A stretch of DNA of 64,000 nucleotides from Vibrio marinisediminis (GCF_014050145.1 NZ_JACFYF010000005.1:1-64000), one strand, 5' to 3'. Numbered from the stretch's first letter, positions 1-8,884 are shown. Notes: generated from the sequence alone by a model not told the origin. Numbers and translations: made by a program.

Positions 1-26
1 TGAGCCATGATCAAACTCTTCAATTT
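1..26 (-). rRNA. rrs: 16S ribosomal RNA, 5' end only (partial)
   Basis: Read on the minus strand, these bases are the universal beginning of bacterial 16S rRNA (AAATTGAAGAGTTTGATCAT followed by GGCTCA). The gene runs off the left edge of the window, so only its first 26 nucleotides are present. The upstream leader and two strong promoters at 302-445 confirm that this is the start of an rrn operon and not a stray match. Confidence 0.95.
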
Positions 27-300
27 AAAGTTTTTTCGGCTCAATGAATACTGACTTCAAAACTACAAAAGTAATTCTAAAGCTATTATCGTTCCAACAG
101 AACGATAATGAATTGACTGTGCCAAGTCCGAAGACTTGATTGGTCACTCAGTTCATTGAACCCAATGTGTTTCCGAAGAAACAGTCATTGCCTAAGCAAT
201 AACTTATTGGATTATCATCAACGAGTGCCCACACAGATTGATAGGTTTATATTGTTAAAGAGCGTTCTTCTTGTGACTCACATCACTTGGAAGAGGCGGC
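27..300 (-). promoter_or_regulatory. rrn operon leader with boxA antitermination site
   Basis: This non-coding stretch lies between the rrn promoters and mature 16S rRNA. On the minus strand it carries GCTCTTTAACAAT (about 252-263), the boxA element of rrn leaders. BoxA recruits the NusB/S10 antitermination complex in well-studied gammaproteobacteria. The remainder should form the 5' half of the processing stem that pairs with sequence after 16S rRNA, but the 3' half is outside the window. Confidence 0.8.
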
Positions 301-301
301 C

Positions 302-329
302 ATTCTAACGAGATAATCTTCAGTGTCAA
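302..329 (-). promoter_or_regulatory. rrn promoter P2
   Basis: On the minus strand: -35 TTGACA (329-324), a 16-base spacer, then -10 TAGAAT (307-302). It is the promoter nearer to 16S rRNA in the usual tandem P1/P2 arrangement. Confidence 0.8.
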
Positions 330-417
330 ACACTTTCTTCGTTTATTTCGTTTTTCTTTCTGACCTTACCGAACTAGCGCTAAACCCTTATGGGCTCTTG
401 CCTCGTCGATGGGGTGC

Positions 418-445
418 ATTATAGAGATCGCCATCACATTGGCAA
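418..445 (-). promoter_or_regulatory. rrn promoter P1
   Basis: On the minus strand: -35 TTGCCA (445-440), a 16-base spacer and a consensus -10 TATAAT (423-418). The -35 is preceded by A/T-rich sequence that could act as an UP element. This is the upstream, normally growth-rate-controlled rrn promoter. The apparent reading frame across 390-626 on the plus strand overlaps this promoter and is not believable as a gene. Confidence 0.8.
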
Positions 446-582
446 GCTCTATTTTGCAAAAATTGCAAAAATAACGTCTATATGCGTTTTTTTCACTCAA
501 AGCCTTATTTATTCAACTTTACCCAAAACTAGCCAACAAGAAACCCACAAAGTTATCCACAACAAGAGATGCTGGCGCATAA

Positions 583-607
583 AAAAGGCTGCTAATCGCA
601 GCCTTTT
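583..607 (-). terminator. Terminator of the cysJIH operon
   Basis: Hairpin with arms GGCTGC / GCAGCC (587-592 and 598-603) and a five-base loop, flanked by A and T runs on both sides. It lies just past the cysH stop codon, so it should end cysJIH transcription and shield the rrn promoters. Confidence 0.8.
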
Positions 608-622
608 CTTCTCTATTATTGG

Positions 623-1399
623 TTAAATGCCTGAACCAAACTGTTCACTATCATCTTCATGCAGACCACATTCACGCTTTAAACCAAAAAATCGCGTTTC
701 TTCTTCTTTCATTCCTGGTTCCCACTTCTTAGTGGTATGAGTATCCCCAACAGAAAGGTAACCTTCCTCTCTTAGCGGGTGATATGGCAAGCCATGTTCT
801 TCTAAGTAATAGTGCACATCTTTATTCGTCCAATCGATAACGGGTAAAAACTTAAAGACGCCATTTTGAATCGATAAGATTGGTAGATTAGATCTAGATT
901 GAGATTGCTCTCTACGTAACCCCGAAAACCAAGTCGTTACTTCAAGTTCATCTAAAGCTCTACGCATTGGCTCAACTTTATTCAACTTATTGTATTTCTC
1001 TAAGCCTTCCCTACCCTGCTCCCACAACTTTCCATACAAGGCTTCTTGCCAAAGAGGGCTTTGTTGGGCTCGATAAACCTTTAGGTTCAATTGCAATTGT
1101 TCTGTTAGCTGATCAATAAATTGGTAGGTTTCTGAAAATAGATAACCTGTATCTGTCAGGATAACCGGAATATCCGCTTTGGCTTGAGTAACCAAATGCA
1201 GCATGACTGCCGCTTGAACACCAAAACTGGATGAGACAGCCGCTTGACCATCAAGGTTCTCTAATGCCCATGCCACTCGCTGCTGGGCAGTCATTTTCTC
1301 TAGCTCAGCATTAATAGCACTCAATTGTAGTATCTGCTCGGTCTTGGTTAATGAGAGCAGCTTTTTTAGATCGACCAGTTGAGTCGTTGAATCAAGCAT
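623..1399 (-). CDS. cysH: Phosphoadenosine phosphosulfate (PAPS) reductase CysH
   Basis: Cytoplasmic thioredoxin-dependent enzyme that reduces PAPS to sulfite and adenosine 3',5'-bisphosphate in assimilatory sulfate reduction. The 258-residue protein has the nucleotide-binding loop SSSFG near residues 56-60 and the C-terminal KRECGLHE signature, with the catalytic cysteine at about 244. The extra cysteine pairs of iron-sulfur APS reductases are not seen, which supports PAPS as substrate. The ATG at 1399 is preferred because AGAGGG lies six bases upstream; the longer frame reaching 1423 lacks this. The start overlaps the cysI stop by 8 bases, so translation is probably coupled. Confidence 0.95.
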   Translation of the reverse strand: MLDSTTQLVDLKKLLSLTKTEQILQLSAINAELEKMTAQQRVAWALENLDGQAAVSSSFGVQAAVMLHLVTQAKADIPVILTDTGYLFSETYQFIDQLTEQLQLNLKVYRAQQSPLWQEALYGKLWEQGREGLEKYNKLNKVEPMRRALDELEVTTWFSGLRREQSQSRSNLPILSIQNGVFKFLPVIDWTNKDVHYYLEEHGLPYHPLREEGYLSVGDTHTTKKWEPGMKEEETRFFGLKRECGLHEDDSEQFGSGI

Positions 1400-3116
1400 A
1401 GAAATCCCTCTTAGATACGACAACTTCCTCTATTATTCCGGCGCGAATCGTAAAGTCACCGAATCCTTCGTTGTCATTGCGCTCTTTTGCCCAACGCCCA
1501 ACCAGCAGATCAATATCTTCTAGGATTTGCTTTTCAGTGATGTTCTCTTTATACATCTTCGGAACTCGTGTTCCGCCACGATTACCACCAAGGTGTAAGT
1601 TATAGCGACCCGGAGCTTTGCCCACTAAACCTATTTCAGCCAACATTGCTCGACCGCAACCATTCGGACAACCCGTCACTCGCATGATGATATTGTCTTC
1701 TTTGGCGAGACCATGTTTTTCTAAAAGCCCCTCTATGTCAGTGACAAATTGAGGTAAAAAGCGTTCAGCCTCCGCCATGGCAAGTGGACACGTAGGAAAT
1801 GCCACGCACGCCATTGAGTTTTTGCGCTGCTCGCTAACGGTTGCATCCATTAAGCCGTGAGCAACTGCAATTTTCTCTATTTTGTTCTTATTCGCAGTCG
1901 AAACACCTGCAACGATCAAGTTCTGATTTGCCGTCATACGGAAATCACCTTTGTGAATCTTGGCAATTTCAGCCACACCCGTTTTAAAAGGCTTACCCGG
2001 AAAATCCAATAAACGCCCGTTCTCTATAAAGAGAGCAAGATGATGTTTGCCATCTATTCCTTCAACCCAGCCAATGCGATCACCTCGCTCGGTGAATTCA
2101 TATGGGCGGCTTGACTCAAATACCACACCCGCACGTTTTTCTACTTCAGCTTTAAAGACATCACTGCCAACACGGTCTAAGGTATATTTAGTTTTGGCAT
2201 TCTTACGGTTTGAGCGATTTCCCCAATCTCGTTGTGTGGTCACCACCGCAGCCGCCACATCAAGTGTTTTATCCAATGGGATATAACCAAAGTCATCTGC
2301 GCGACGCGGATAAGTAGACGTGTCACCGTGCGTCATCGCCAGACCACCGCCCACCAGCACATTAAAGCCAACTAGCTTGCCTTGATCAGCAATAGCGACA
2401 AAGTTAAGGTCGTTGGCGTGCACATCGACATCATTTTGTGGAGGGATCACGACCGTCGTTTTGAATTTACGTGGCAAGTAATGCTTGCCTAAAATCGGCT
2501 CATCATCTTCTGTGGTTTCTACTTTCTCACCATCTAACCAAATTTCGGCATACGCTTTGGTTTTAGGTAATAGATGTTCACTGATCTTCTTCGCCCATTC
2601 ATACGCTTCTTGATGAAGCTCTGACTCCACTGGGTTCGTGGTACATAATACGTTTCGGTTTACATCACCAGCTGTCGCGATCGAATCGATACCAATACTA
2701 TTGAGAGTTTGGTGCATCAGTTTAATATTCGGCTTTAACACGCCGTGGAACTGAAAAGTCTGGCGCGTAGTGAGACGAATACTGCCGTAGAGCGAATGAT
2801 CGGTAGCAAACTTGTCAATCGCTAGCCATTGAGTTGGTGTGATCACACCACCCGGCATACGAGCGCGAAGCATGACATTATGCAAAGGCTCCAACTTTTG
2901 CTTGGCTCGTTCATTACGGATATCACGGTCATCTTGCTGGTACATGCCGTGAAATCGAATCAGTTGGAAGTTGTCTGCAGTAAAACCACCCGTAATGCGG
3001 TCTTGCAAATCTTGTTCAATGGTACCTCGCAAGAAATTACTCTCACGCTTCAATCGTTCGTTGTCAGCCAAAGGGCCGAGTACTTCACCGAGTACTTGTT
3101 GTTGTTCTTTGCTCAT
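1392..3116 (-). CDS. cysI: Sulfite reductase [NADPH] hemoprotein beta subunit CysI
   Basis: Catalytic subunit that performs the six-electron reduction of sulfite to sulfide using sirohaem coupled to a [4Fe-4S] cluster. The 574 residues match the usual family length. The cluster ligands are visible as C-x5-C (CVAFPTC, residues 437-443) and C-x3-C (CPNGC, residues 483-487). It ends inside the start of cysH and begins one base into the cysJ stop region, so cysJ, cysI and cysH form one tightly packed operon. CobA at 13719-14615 would supply precorrin-2 towards its sirohaem. Confidence 0.97.
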   Translation of the reverse strand: MSKEQQQVLGEVLGPLADNERLKRESNFLRGTIEQDLQDRITGGFTADNFQLIRFHGMYQQDDRDIRNERAKQKLEPLHNVMLRARMPGGVITPTQWLAIDKFATDHSLYGSIRLTTRQTFQFHGVLKPNIKLMHQTLNSIGIDSIATAGDVNRNVLCTTNPVESELHQEAYEWAKKISEHLLPKTKAYAEIWLDGEKVETTEDDEPILGKHYLPRKFKTTVVIPPQNDVDVHANDLNFVAIADQGKLVGFNVLVGGGLAMTHGDTSTYPRRADDFGYIPLDKTLDVAAAVVTTQRDWGNRSNRKNAKTKYTLDRVGSDVFKAEVEKRAGVVFESSRPYEFTERGDRIGWVEGIDGKHHLALFIENGRLLDFPGKPFKTGVAEIAKIHKGDFRMTANQNLIVAGVSTANKNKIEKIAVAHGLMDATVSEQRKNSMACVAFPTCPLAMAEAERFLPQFVTDIEGLLEKHGLAKEDNIIMRVTGCPNGCGRAMLAEIGLVGKAPGRYNLHLGGNRGGTRVPKMYKENITEKQILEDIDLLVGRWAKERNDNEGFGDFTIRAGIIEEVVVSKRDFYA

Positions 3117-4984
3117 TAGTACACATCCCTTTGATAACGTTTTTCCTTACGCAGATTATTCATCAATTCTTCTGCTTGTTGTCTGCTTAGCTTGCCGTGT
3201 TGTTGCGCGATTTCGATTAACGCTTCATGTACATCTTTCGCCATACGGGTCGCATCGCCACATATATATAGATAAGCGCCATCTTGAATCCACTGCCATA
3301 ATTTCTCGCCATTCTCTAAAATACGGTGCTGCACATAAATTTTGTCTTGTTGATCGCGGCTAAAAGCAACATCAAGCTGGGTAAGCAACCCTGACTTGAG
3401 GTATTTCTGCCACTCCACTTGATAGAGAAAGTCTTGAGTAAAGGTGCGGTCACCAAAGAACAACCAGTTTTTACCTTGTGCATCGCGATTATCGCGTTCT
3501 TGAAGAAAGCTACGAAACGGGGCGATACCAGTTCCAGGACCAATCATAATCACTGGCGTATTATCGTCTTGTGGCAACTTGAAGTTATTGTTGTTCTCTA
3601 TAAACACTTTCACTTCCGCCCCCTCTTCTAAGCGATGAGAGAGAAAGCTTGAAGCGCCACCAAAACGAGTTTCATCGCCTTGTGCATATTCGACAACACC
3701 AACCGTAAGATGCACTTCTTCCTCAACTTCAGATTGGGCAGAAGCAATAGAATAGAGACGAGGCGTTAAACCTCGCAGTAAGCCCACTAACTCTTCTGCT
3801 GTCAGCTTAGTTTTCTTTTCACCGAGCACGTCAATAATTTGGGTGTTACTTGCGTATTCACGCAGTTTGTCTTTATTTTCCACCAGCTTTTGTAGTTTCT
3901 TACTCCCAGACAGCTCAGCGAATTTACTCACCAATTGAGGATTCGCAGAAGTAATCTCATACTTAGCCACCAGCGCACTATGAATAGATAGGCTCTCGCC
4001 CTCTACATCAACGCTCTCTACCCCGGAAAGACCCACTTTCGCCAAAATAGCATTGGCAAGCTCAGAGCTATTTTCATACCAAACACCTAAAGCATCACCC
4101 GGTTGGTAAGTAATACCCGAGCCATCAAGGTCAATTTCGATATGGCGAACATCTTTGCCTGAATCTCGACCCGTGACTTTCTGACTAGCGAGCAGCGTTG
4201 CGGTATACGGGTTTTGCTTATTGTATTGGCTATGCCCTACGGCAGCTTGCCCGACTGGAAGCTGAACAACGTCAGCCTCTGTACCGGAAGAGAGTGCTTC
4301 TTTTACTGACTCTAACGCTTTTCCTCGCCACTCTTTGGCTTGCGCTTCGTAGTCAACATCACAATCAATACGGTCGATAAACGATGTCGCGCCAAGTTTG
4401 GATAAATAGGCATCAAAGTCTTTCCCTGTTTGGCAGAAAAACTCGTAGCTAGAGTCACCAAGACCAATCACTGCATAATTAAGGTTCGGCAGCTTGGGTG
4501 CTTTCTTAGATTGCAAAAATTCGTGCAGCTCAATGGCATTGTCAGGCGCTTCACCTTCACCGTTAGTTGAAGCAACGACAATAACGTGAGTTTCTTTGGC
4601 AAGATTTTTACCTTTGTAGTCACTGGCATCATATAACGCTACCGCAATACCTTGCGCTTTTGCCTCTTGCTCTAACGCTTCAGCAACACCTTTGGCATTT
4701 CCTGTTTGTGAAGCAAAGATAATCGACAATTTTCCCGCAGGTTTTGTTGCGACAACAGCCGCAGCTTGATTTATTGGCGCAGCAGCGGCAGCAGGTTGGT
4801 TCTGAGATAGCCCCCAAAAGTAGCCACTTACCCAAGCTAACTGCTGTGATGACAAACTGGTCACCGTTTGCTGAAGTTGATTAAGTTGCTGATCATTAAG
4901 TGGACTAGCGATAGATGGTAATTCTGGTGTATTTCCTTGAGAGAGCTCTGTATTACTTGAGGACTCTTTCTTATTCAAAGACAT
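3116..4984 (-). CDS. cysJ: Sulfite reductase [NADPH] flavoprotein alpha subunit CysJ
   Basis: Passes electrons from NADPH through FAD and FMN to CysI. After a Gln/Pro-rich N-terminal segment containing the family motif [11 protein letters not shown], a flavodoxin domain (about residues 85-225, with [11 protein letters not shown]) is followed by a ferredoxin-reductase-type FAD domain (RLYSIASA) and an NADPH domain ([14 protein letters not shown]). The C-terminus ends in Tyr after QRDV, as in the family. The start at 4984 (MSLNKK) is chosen over an ATG seven codons earlier because a GGGA motif precedes it, though at a long spacing. First gene of the cysJIH operon, which is CysB-activated in relatives; no clear promoter is visible here. 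Confidence 0.95.
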   Translation of the reverse strand: MSLNKKESSSNTELSQGNTPELPSIASPLNDQQLNQLQQTVTSLSSQQLAWVSGYFWGLSQNQPAAAAAPINQAAAVVATKPAGKLSIIFASQTGNAKGVAEALEQEAKAQGIAVALYDASDYKGKNLAKETHVIVVASTNGEGEAPDNAIELHEFLQSKKAPKLPNLNYAVIGLGDSSYEFFCQTGKDFDAYLSKLGATSFIDRIDCDVDYEAQAKEWRGKALESVKEALSSGTEADVVQLPVGQAAVGHSQYNKQNPYTATLLASQKVTGRDSGKDVRHIEIDLDGSGITYQPGDALGVWYENSSELANAILAKVGLSGVESVDVEGESLSIHSALVAKYEITSANPQLVSKFAELSGSKKLQKLVENKDKLREYASNTQIIDVLGEKKTKLTAEELVGLLRGLTPRLYSIASAQSEVEEEVHLTVGVVEYAQGDETRFGGASSFLSHRLEEGAEVKVFIENNNNFKLPQDDNTPVIMIGPGTGIAPFRSFLQERDNRDAQGKNWLFFGDRTFTQDFLYQVEWQKYLKSGLLTQLDVAFSRDQQDKIYVQHRILENGEKLWQWIQDGAYLYICGDATRMAKDVHEALIEIAQQHGKLSRQQAEELMNNLRKEKRYQRDVY

Positions 4985-5091
4985 GGTCTCGACATCCCTA
5001 TTCATTGCGTGATGATAGATTAACCACTCTTTTTAATAACAAGAAAGAATAGAAGTGAATGTTTTATAACTTTTGGAATTAAAGAAATGGT

Positions 5092-5331
5092 TTAACTGGC
5101 GGGGTTCGCTTCTATTCGTACTTGGCTAAAGCCCACAGCCATCGCCGATCGAGAAGCAATATCAAGGTCACCGTAATGACATTCTTCTCCATGAACATCA
5201 GTTAGAAGAACAAACCCACCTTGGGCGTACCTAAACTCTACCACCCACAACCCCTCCTCTGCCGAGGGTTCGATGATGGCTTCAACTAACTGGTTCTCTC
5301 TATACAATGCGCGCAGTTCATTTATGGTCAT
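5092..5331 (-). CDS. Small conserved-looking protein of unknown function
   Basis: A 79-residue acidic protein without signal peptide, membrane segment or cysteine pair. Its one cysteine lies in the motif HGEECHYGDLDIA. I do not recognise the family. The pattern of beta-strand-like stretches (LWVVEFRYAQGGFVLLTD) followed by a helix-like segment suggests a small folded alpha/beta domain. It stands alone between cysJ, which begins about 107 bases downstream at 4984, and the outer-membrane protein gene, all on the same strand. Codon use resembles its neighbours, so I believe it is a real gene, but no function can be assigned. Confidence 0.65.
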   Translation of the reverse strand: MTINELRALYRENQLVEAIIEPSAEEGLWVVEFRYAQGGFVLLTDVHGEECHYGDLDIASRSAMAVGFSQVRIEANPAS

Positions 5332-5430
5332 AATTGCTATCTCTGCGTAACTGTCCTTGTTTTACTAAGCATGGTGCATGAGAACAAATCTGCTAATAAA
5401 AACTCAGCAGTTATGACAAAAAGGTATAAA

Positions 5431-5460
5431 AAAACGCCGCCTTAAAAGGCGACGCTTTAA
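5431..5460 (-). terminator. Terminator after the outer-membrane barrel gene
   Basis: On the minus strand, AAGCGTCGCC and GGCGGCGTTT pair around a TTTTAA loop, with wobble pairs, and are followed by a run of T. It sits just beyond the stop codon at 5472. Confidence 0.7.
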
Positions 5461-5471
5461 AAATCGGGGAA

Positions 5472-6128
5472 TTAAAAACGATATTCCGCACCGACAAAAA
5501 AGCCATTCACGAAAATCAACGACTCGGTTACCTCAGGGGTTAACGTCGCCAAATTATCAAGCTCGAGATCCACAACTCGATAACCCGCTCGTATTGCAAC
5601 CTCATCATTAACCCGATACTGCACACCAGCTAATACATCAGCACGTTTAATTTCTTTGCTATTACCAAAGTCAAACTGACCAATGATGTCAAACGAACTA
5701 TTGGGGATCGCTAATTCAGCGTAGGCATACCAATTGAAGGTCAGTTCATCAAAATCATATTTCTGCTCAGGTGATTGAATAGCGTAGTAGTAACTATTGT
5801 TATATTGCGTAAAAGTGACACCAGCATCGAATAGCATGTTGTCTCGTTCAAGGAGGCGGTAATAAAAAGAAAAATCGTATTTATCAAAACCGGCATAATC
5901 CCCATCAACGCTCGAATAACGCAGGCTCACATAAGGTACATAATCCAGATCATGCTCAACCGTAATAAATACGTTGGGAGCAATATCATCATCACGACGC
6001 TGATCATCAATTTTGCTATCAGCCAACCATGCATCAGCCCCTATCGTTGTACGAAATGAGTTCGCCATTAATGAAGTTGAAAATAACAGCATCATCATGG
6101 TTACGAATAAATGCAGGGTTCTCGTCAT
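5472..6128 (-). CDS. TIGR04219-type outer-membrane beta-barrel protein
   Basis: A 218-residue exported protein. A signal peptide with a hydrophobic core (LFVTMMMLLFSTSLMA) is followed by a body of alternating polar and aromatic residues typical of transmembrane beta strands. It ends in Tyr-Arg-Phe, the C-terminal aromatic signal recognised by the BAM machinery. The internal architecture (WLADSK near the N-terminus, repeated Y-rich strands) fits the small TIGR04219 barrel family common in marine gammaproteobacteria. Function is unknown. It appears to be a single-gene unit with its own terminator. Confidence 0.8.
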   Translation of the reverse strand: MTRTLHLFVTMMMLLFSTSLMANSFRTTIGADAWLADSKIDDQRRDDDIAPNVFITVEHDLDYVPYVSLRYSSVDGDYAGFDKYDFSFYYRLLERDNMLFDAGVTFTQYNNSYYYAIQSPEQKYDFDELTFNWYAYAELAIPNSSFDIIGQFDFGNSKEIKRADVLAGVQYRVNDEVAIRAGYRVVDLELDNLATLTPEVTESLIFVNGFFVGAEYRF

Positions 6129-6191
6129 AATTTAGTAGGCTCTCAGTATTACCAGTGCTTACTTTGAGCCTATCACATTTTTACGACTTCG

Positions 6192-6401
6192 CTATCGAGA
6201 GCTATAAACATGATTCTTGAAAAACCAAATACCTATCGCAATCACAATTAACCACGGCAGGATTTTGAATACCACGCCAACCATACCCATCAAGAACATC
6301 ACAGCAAGAGCAAAACCAGCGGCAGCGAATACCGTCATCATGGTTATACCTGTCACTAGCAACGTGGCAATAAAAACTAAAATAAAGATTAACTCAAACA
6401 T
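6192..6401 (-). CDS. pspG: Phage-shock protein G homologue PspG
   Basis: A 69-residue inner-membrane protein with two to three hydrophobic segments and the conserved block KILPWLIVIAI followed by a short basic tail. It aligns by eye with E. coli PspG (YjbO), including the starting MxELxF, an internal LxVTG and the LPWL motif. As in E. coli, the gene lies directly next to dusA and close to zur. PspG is an envelope-stress effector of the Psp response. A -24/-12 sigma-54 promoter and an IHF site lie upstream, as expected for control by PspF. AAGGAG seven bases before the ATG fixes the start. Confidence 0.85.
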   Translation of the reverse strand: MFELIFILVFIATLLVTGITMMTVFAAAGFALAVMFLMGMVGVVFKILPWLIVIAIGIWFFKNHVYSSR

Positions 6402-6431
6402 AGCGTGTCTCCTTTCTTTACCTGTTCTATC

Positions 6432-6446
6432 GCAGAAACTGTGCCA
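6432..6446 (-). promoter_or_regulatory. Sigma-54 (-24/-12) promoter of pspG
   Basis: The minus strand reads TGGCAC-AGTTT-CTGC, matching the consensus TGGCAC-N5-TTGC with exactly ten bases between the GG (6445-6444) and GC (6433-6432) pairs. Transcription would start near 6420, about 20 bases before the pspG start codon. Confidence 0.8.
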
Positions 6447-6462
6447 AGTTTTAAAAACAACA

Positions 6463-6475
6463 TAACCAATTGATT
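6463..6475 (-). promoter_or_regulatory. Putative IHF site upstream of pspG
   Basis: The minus strand reads AATCAATTGGTTA, an exact fit to the IHF consensus WATCAR-N4-TTR in an A/T-rich context. It lies about 17 bases upstream of the -24 element, where DNA bending could bring an upstream-bound PspF to sigma-54 polymerase. No PspF site was identified with confidence. Confidence 0.6.
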
Positions 6476-6488
6476 TAATTAACTACAA

Positions 6489-6522
6489 ATAAAAAGCGCC
6501 CTCGGATAAGGGCGCTTTTACA
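6489..6522 (-). terminator. Terminator of dusA
   Basis: Perfect hairpin AAAAGCGCCCT / AGGGCGCTTTT with a six-base loop and T runs on both sides. It separates dusA transcription from the pspG promoter. Confidence 0.85.
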
Positions 6523-6562
6523 TTATGACTTGGTAATTTTAACCACCTAAATATGGCAAAAT

Positions 6563-7543
6563 TTACACATTTAGTTCTTTAGGTATCTTTGCCAGTGCCG
6601 CTTCCACTACTTCAATACCAGAACCCGGCTTATGCGCATTTTCACTAATGTGACGACGCCATTGACGAGCCCCAGGCATATTCTGGAATAGACCCAACAT
6701 ATGACGAGTGATGTGACCCAAATATGCGCCTTGAGTAAGTTGCTGTTCGATGTATGGATACATCTCTTCAACCACTTGAGTGCGTTTTTTTACTGGTTTA
6801 TCTAAGCCAAATATCAGTTGGTCGACTTCAGCCAGAATATATGGATTCTGATAAGCTTCACGCCCCATCATCACGCCATCAAGGAATTGCAGGTGCTCTT
6901 TTGTCTCTGCTAATGTTTTAACACCACCATTCACCGCAATTACCAAATGCGAGAAATCTTTCTTCAGTTGGTAAGCGCGAGGGTAATCTAATGGTGGAAT
7001 CTCACGGTTCTCTTTCGGGCTTAAGCCAGACAACCATGCTTTGCGCGCGTGGATCGTAAACTGATCACAACCACTTTTCTCTGACACGATAGAAACAAAG
7101 TCTGTCAAAAACTCATAAGAGTCTTGATCATCAATACCGATACGTGTTTTTACAGTGACGGGAATATCAACCACATCTTTCATTGCTGACACACAATCAG
7201 CCACTAGTTGTGGTTCTGCCATTAAACAAGCACCGAAGCGACCATTTTGCACACGGTCTGACGGGCAGCCGACGTTTAAGTTGATTTCATCATAACCGCG
7301 CTCTGCCGCGAGCTTAGCACATGTCGCTAAATCAACTGGATTGGATCCGCCCAATTGCAGAACCAGAGGATGTTCTTCCTCGTTGTAAGCAAGGAAATCG
7401 CCCTTACCGTGGATGATGGCACCTGTTGTCACCATTTCTGTGTACAGCTGAGTCTCGCTAGAGAGTAAGCGATGAAAATATCGACAGTGACGATCAGTCC
7501 AATCCAACATTGGAGCGATAGAGAACTTGCACGAGTGAGTCAT
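6563..7543 (-). CDS. dusA: tRNA-dihydrouridine(20/20a) synthase DusA
   Basis: FMN-dependent enzyme that reduces uridines 20 and 20a in the tRNA D-loop to dihydrouridine. The 326-residue sequence starts with the family motif [14 protein letters not shown], has the catalytic cysteine at 93 in NVGCPSDRV, and ends with a helical domain containing [20 protein letters not shown], which is typical of DusA as opposed to DusB or DusC. It is divergent from zur and followed by pspG, the order seen in E. coli. Confidence 0.95.
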   Translation of the reverse strand: MTHSCKFSIAPMLDWTDRHCRYFHRLLSSETQLYTEMVTTGAIIHGKGDFLAYNEEEHPLVLQLGGSNPVDLATCAKLAAERGYDEINLNVGCPSDRVQNGRFGACLMAEPQLVADCVSAMKDVVDIPVTVKTRIGIDDQDSYEFLTDFVSIVSEKSGCDQFTIHARKAWLSGLSPKENREIPPLDYPRAYQLKKDFSHLVIAVNGGVKTLAETKEHLQFLDGVMMGREAYQNPYILAEVDQLIFGLDKPVKKRTQVVEEMYPYIEQQLTQGAYLGHITRHMLGLFQNMPGARQWRRHISENAHKPGSGIEVVEAALAKIPKELNV

Positions 7544-7597
7544 AAGTCTGAGTTCCAGTCTAATGGAGTAGATTTAAGCAAATAAATTAGGGCGAAT

Positions 7598-7627
7598 ATT
7601 GTAATCTCTTCCAAAGATAGGCGCCAA
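7598..7627 (-). promoter_or_regulatory. Likely dusA promoter
   Basis: Minus strand -35 TTGGCG (7627-7622), an 18-base spacer and -10 TACAAT (7603-7598). It lies about 55 bases upstream of the dusA start codon. Confidence 0.45.
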
Positions 7628-7744
7628 TTTATCTTCTCTAGTATCGTTTCTTTAGTAATTTTGATAAGTTAGACGCCTCTATTGCAAGTCGCACAGAGTC
7701 TCCTTGGCACTCATTTAAGTCTCGATGCCCTTATCATAATGACG

Positions 7745-7764
7745 CGAATGATGAACATCATTCG
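7745..7764. promoter_or_regulatory. Perfect palindrome upstream of zur (candidate operator)
   Basis: CGAATGATGAACATCATTCG has 9-base perfect arms around a 2-base centre. It covers the -35 position of a plausible zur promoter whose extended -10 is TGGTATATT (7773-7781). The sequence does not match the E. coli Zur box, so the binding protein is unknown; autoregulation is only an inference. Confidence 0.45.
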
Positions 7765-7801
7765 ATGTAGAGTGGTATATTGTCTAAAAAGTCCAATCGT
7801 T

Positions 7802-8260
7802 ATGGTGAATATTTTGGACCAAGAGCTAATAAAGCAAACCGAAGAGATATGTGCAGCTAGGGGCGTGAGATTTACGCCTCAACGTAAACAGGTTTTCCAA
7901 TTGATCTGTGCTAGCCCTAAAGCATCAAGTGCTTATGAATTGCTAGAACAACTACAGATCACCGAACCTAAAGCAAAACCACCAACTGTTTATCGAGCAC
8001 TAGACTTTTTATTAGAGCAAGGCTTTATCCACAGAGTGGAATCTACCAACAGTTTTATACAATGTTGCTCATGTAACGCACATAAACACTACTCACATCT
8101 GCTTATTTGCGATAAATGTAGTAACGTTATTGAACTGCAAGATGATAGTTTGGTAGCCTTGTTGGCTAATAACGCAGAAAAGCATGGTTTTACAATTACG
8201 AACCATGTTATTGAATCACATGGTATTTGCCTGTCATGTTCATCTAATACCGAAGAATAA
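7802..8260 (+). CDS. zur: Zinc uptake regulator Zur (Fur family)
   Basis: Fur-family repressor of zinc uptake genes, active when zinc is bound. It has 152 residues from the ATG at 7802. The N-terminal winged helix contains TPQRKQVFQLI and PTVYRALDFLLEQGFIHRVE. The C-terminal dimerisation and metal domain carries C103-x2-C106 and C143-x2-C146, the structural zinc site, plus additional cysteine and histidine near residues 88-97. The longer frame from 7682 runs through a palindrome and promoter-like sequence and is not credible. No strong ribosome-binding site is visible. It is divergent from dusA and followed 16 bases later by cheX. Confidence 0.93.
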   Translation: MVNILDQELIKQTEEICAARGVRFTPQRKQVFQLICASPKASSAYELLEQLQITEPKAKPPTVYRALDFLLEQGFIHRVESTNSFIQCCSCNAHKHYSHLLICDKCSNVIELQDDSLVALLANNAEKHGFTITNHVIESHGICLSCSSNTEE

Positions 8261-8276
8261 GATATAGAAGAAAATT

Positions 8277-8738
8277 ATGCGCGCTGAATTTGTAAACCCG
8301 TTTTTGGCTTCATTGATGAATGTCCTAAAAACGATGGCTTCACTTGAGTTGAAGCCGCAAAAGCCTCGTGTAAAAAAAGACGAGATCGCACGTGGTGATG
8401 TGTCTGGCCTAATCGGGATGGTTGGTCCGCAAACTCGCGGTTCTATGTCGATTACATTTGATGAAAGCCTCGCACTTGAAATTATGCAAAACATGTTGGG
8501 TGAACGCCCGAACGGCTTAAATGATGAAGTGACTGATATGGTTGGTGAAATCACTAACATGGTCACTGGTGGTGCTAAACGAATTTTGGCTGAAAGTGGC
8601 TTTGATTTTGATATGGCAACACCTGTCGTAGTTTCAGGTCGAGCGCATACTATTCGTCACAAATGCGATGGGGCAATTATTATTATGCCTTTCACCTCTC
8701 AGTGGGGTAATGCTTTTATCGAGATTTGCTTCGAATAA
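8277..8738 (+). CDS. cheX: Chemotaxis phosphatase-like protein CheX
   Basis: CheX proteins dephosphorylate CheY-P through an E-x2-N motif. Here E91 and N94 (GEITNMVTGGAK) fit that motif in a 153-residue protein of the usual length. The N-terminal MRAEFVNPFLASLMNVLKTM and C-terminal IIIMPFTSQWGNAFIEI segments are typical of the CheC/CheX/FliY fold. It lies directly behind zur on the same strand with a 16-base gap and is followed by a terminator, so co-transcription with zur is possible. No other chemotaxis gene is nearby. Confidence 0.88.
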   Translation: MRAEFVNPFLASLMNVLKTMASLELKPQKPRVKKDEIARGDVSGLIGMVGPQTRGSMSITFDESLALEIMQNMLGERPNGLNDEVTDMVGEITNMVTGGAKRILAESGFDFDMATPVVVSGRAHTIRHKCDGAIIIMPFTSQWGNAFIEICFE

Positions 8739-8757
8739 GCTTTAGACCACCGATGAG

Positions 8758-8787
8758 TAAAAAGCTTCCTATAGGGAAGCTTTTTTC
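8758..8787 (+). terminator. Terminator after cheX
   Basis: Hairpin AAGCTTCCT / GGGAAGCTT with a three-base loop, followed by six T, 20 bases downstream of the cheX stop codon. Confidence 0.85.
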
Positions 8788-8800
8788 GTTTGTACTGCTT

Positions 8801-8879
8801 AGTGAGCTTTTGGATCATGGGTAACCTTGCGCTGCTTTGATAGCTTTTAGATCATAGGTAACCCAAAGCTATGCTCACT
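8801..8879. repeat. Direct repeat pair inside a larger inverted repeat
   Basis: Two 22-base copies, AGCTTTTGGATCATGGGTAA-CC (8805-8826) and AGCTTTTAGATCATAGGTAA-CC (8842-8863), differ at two positions. The block is bounded by inverted arms AGTGAGC (8801-8807) and GCTCACT (8873-8879). It fills the gap between the convergent genes cheX and cysC and could fold as a 3' structure of the cysC transcript. No T run follows, so it is not a classical terminator. Confidence 0.55.
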
Positions 8880-8884
8880 CCCGG

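Noticed and set aside
390-626. 78-codon frame on the plus strand
   Set aside because: It lies across the rrn P1 promoter and the cysH terminator and has no ribosome-binding site or protein-like composition.
8240-8566. 108-codon minus-strand frame over zur/cheX
   Set aside because: It is opposite to the well-supported cheX gene and shows typical antisense composition.
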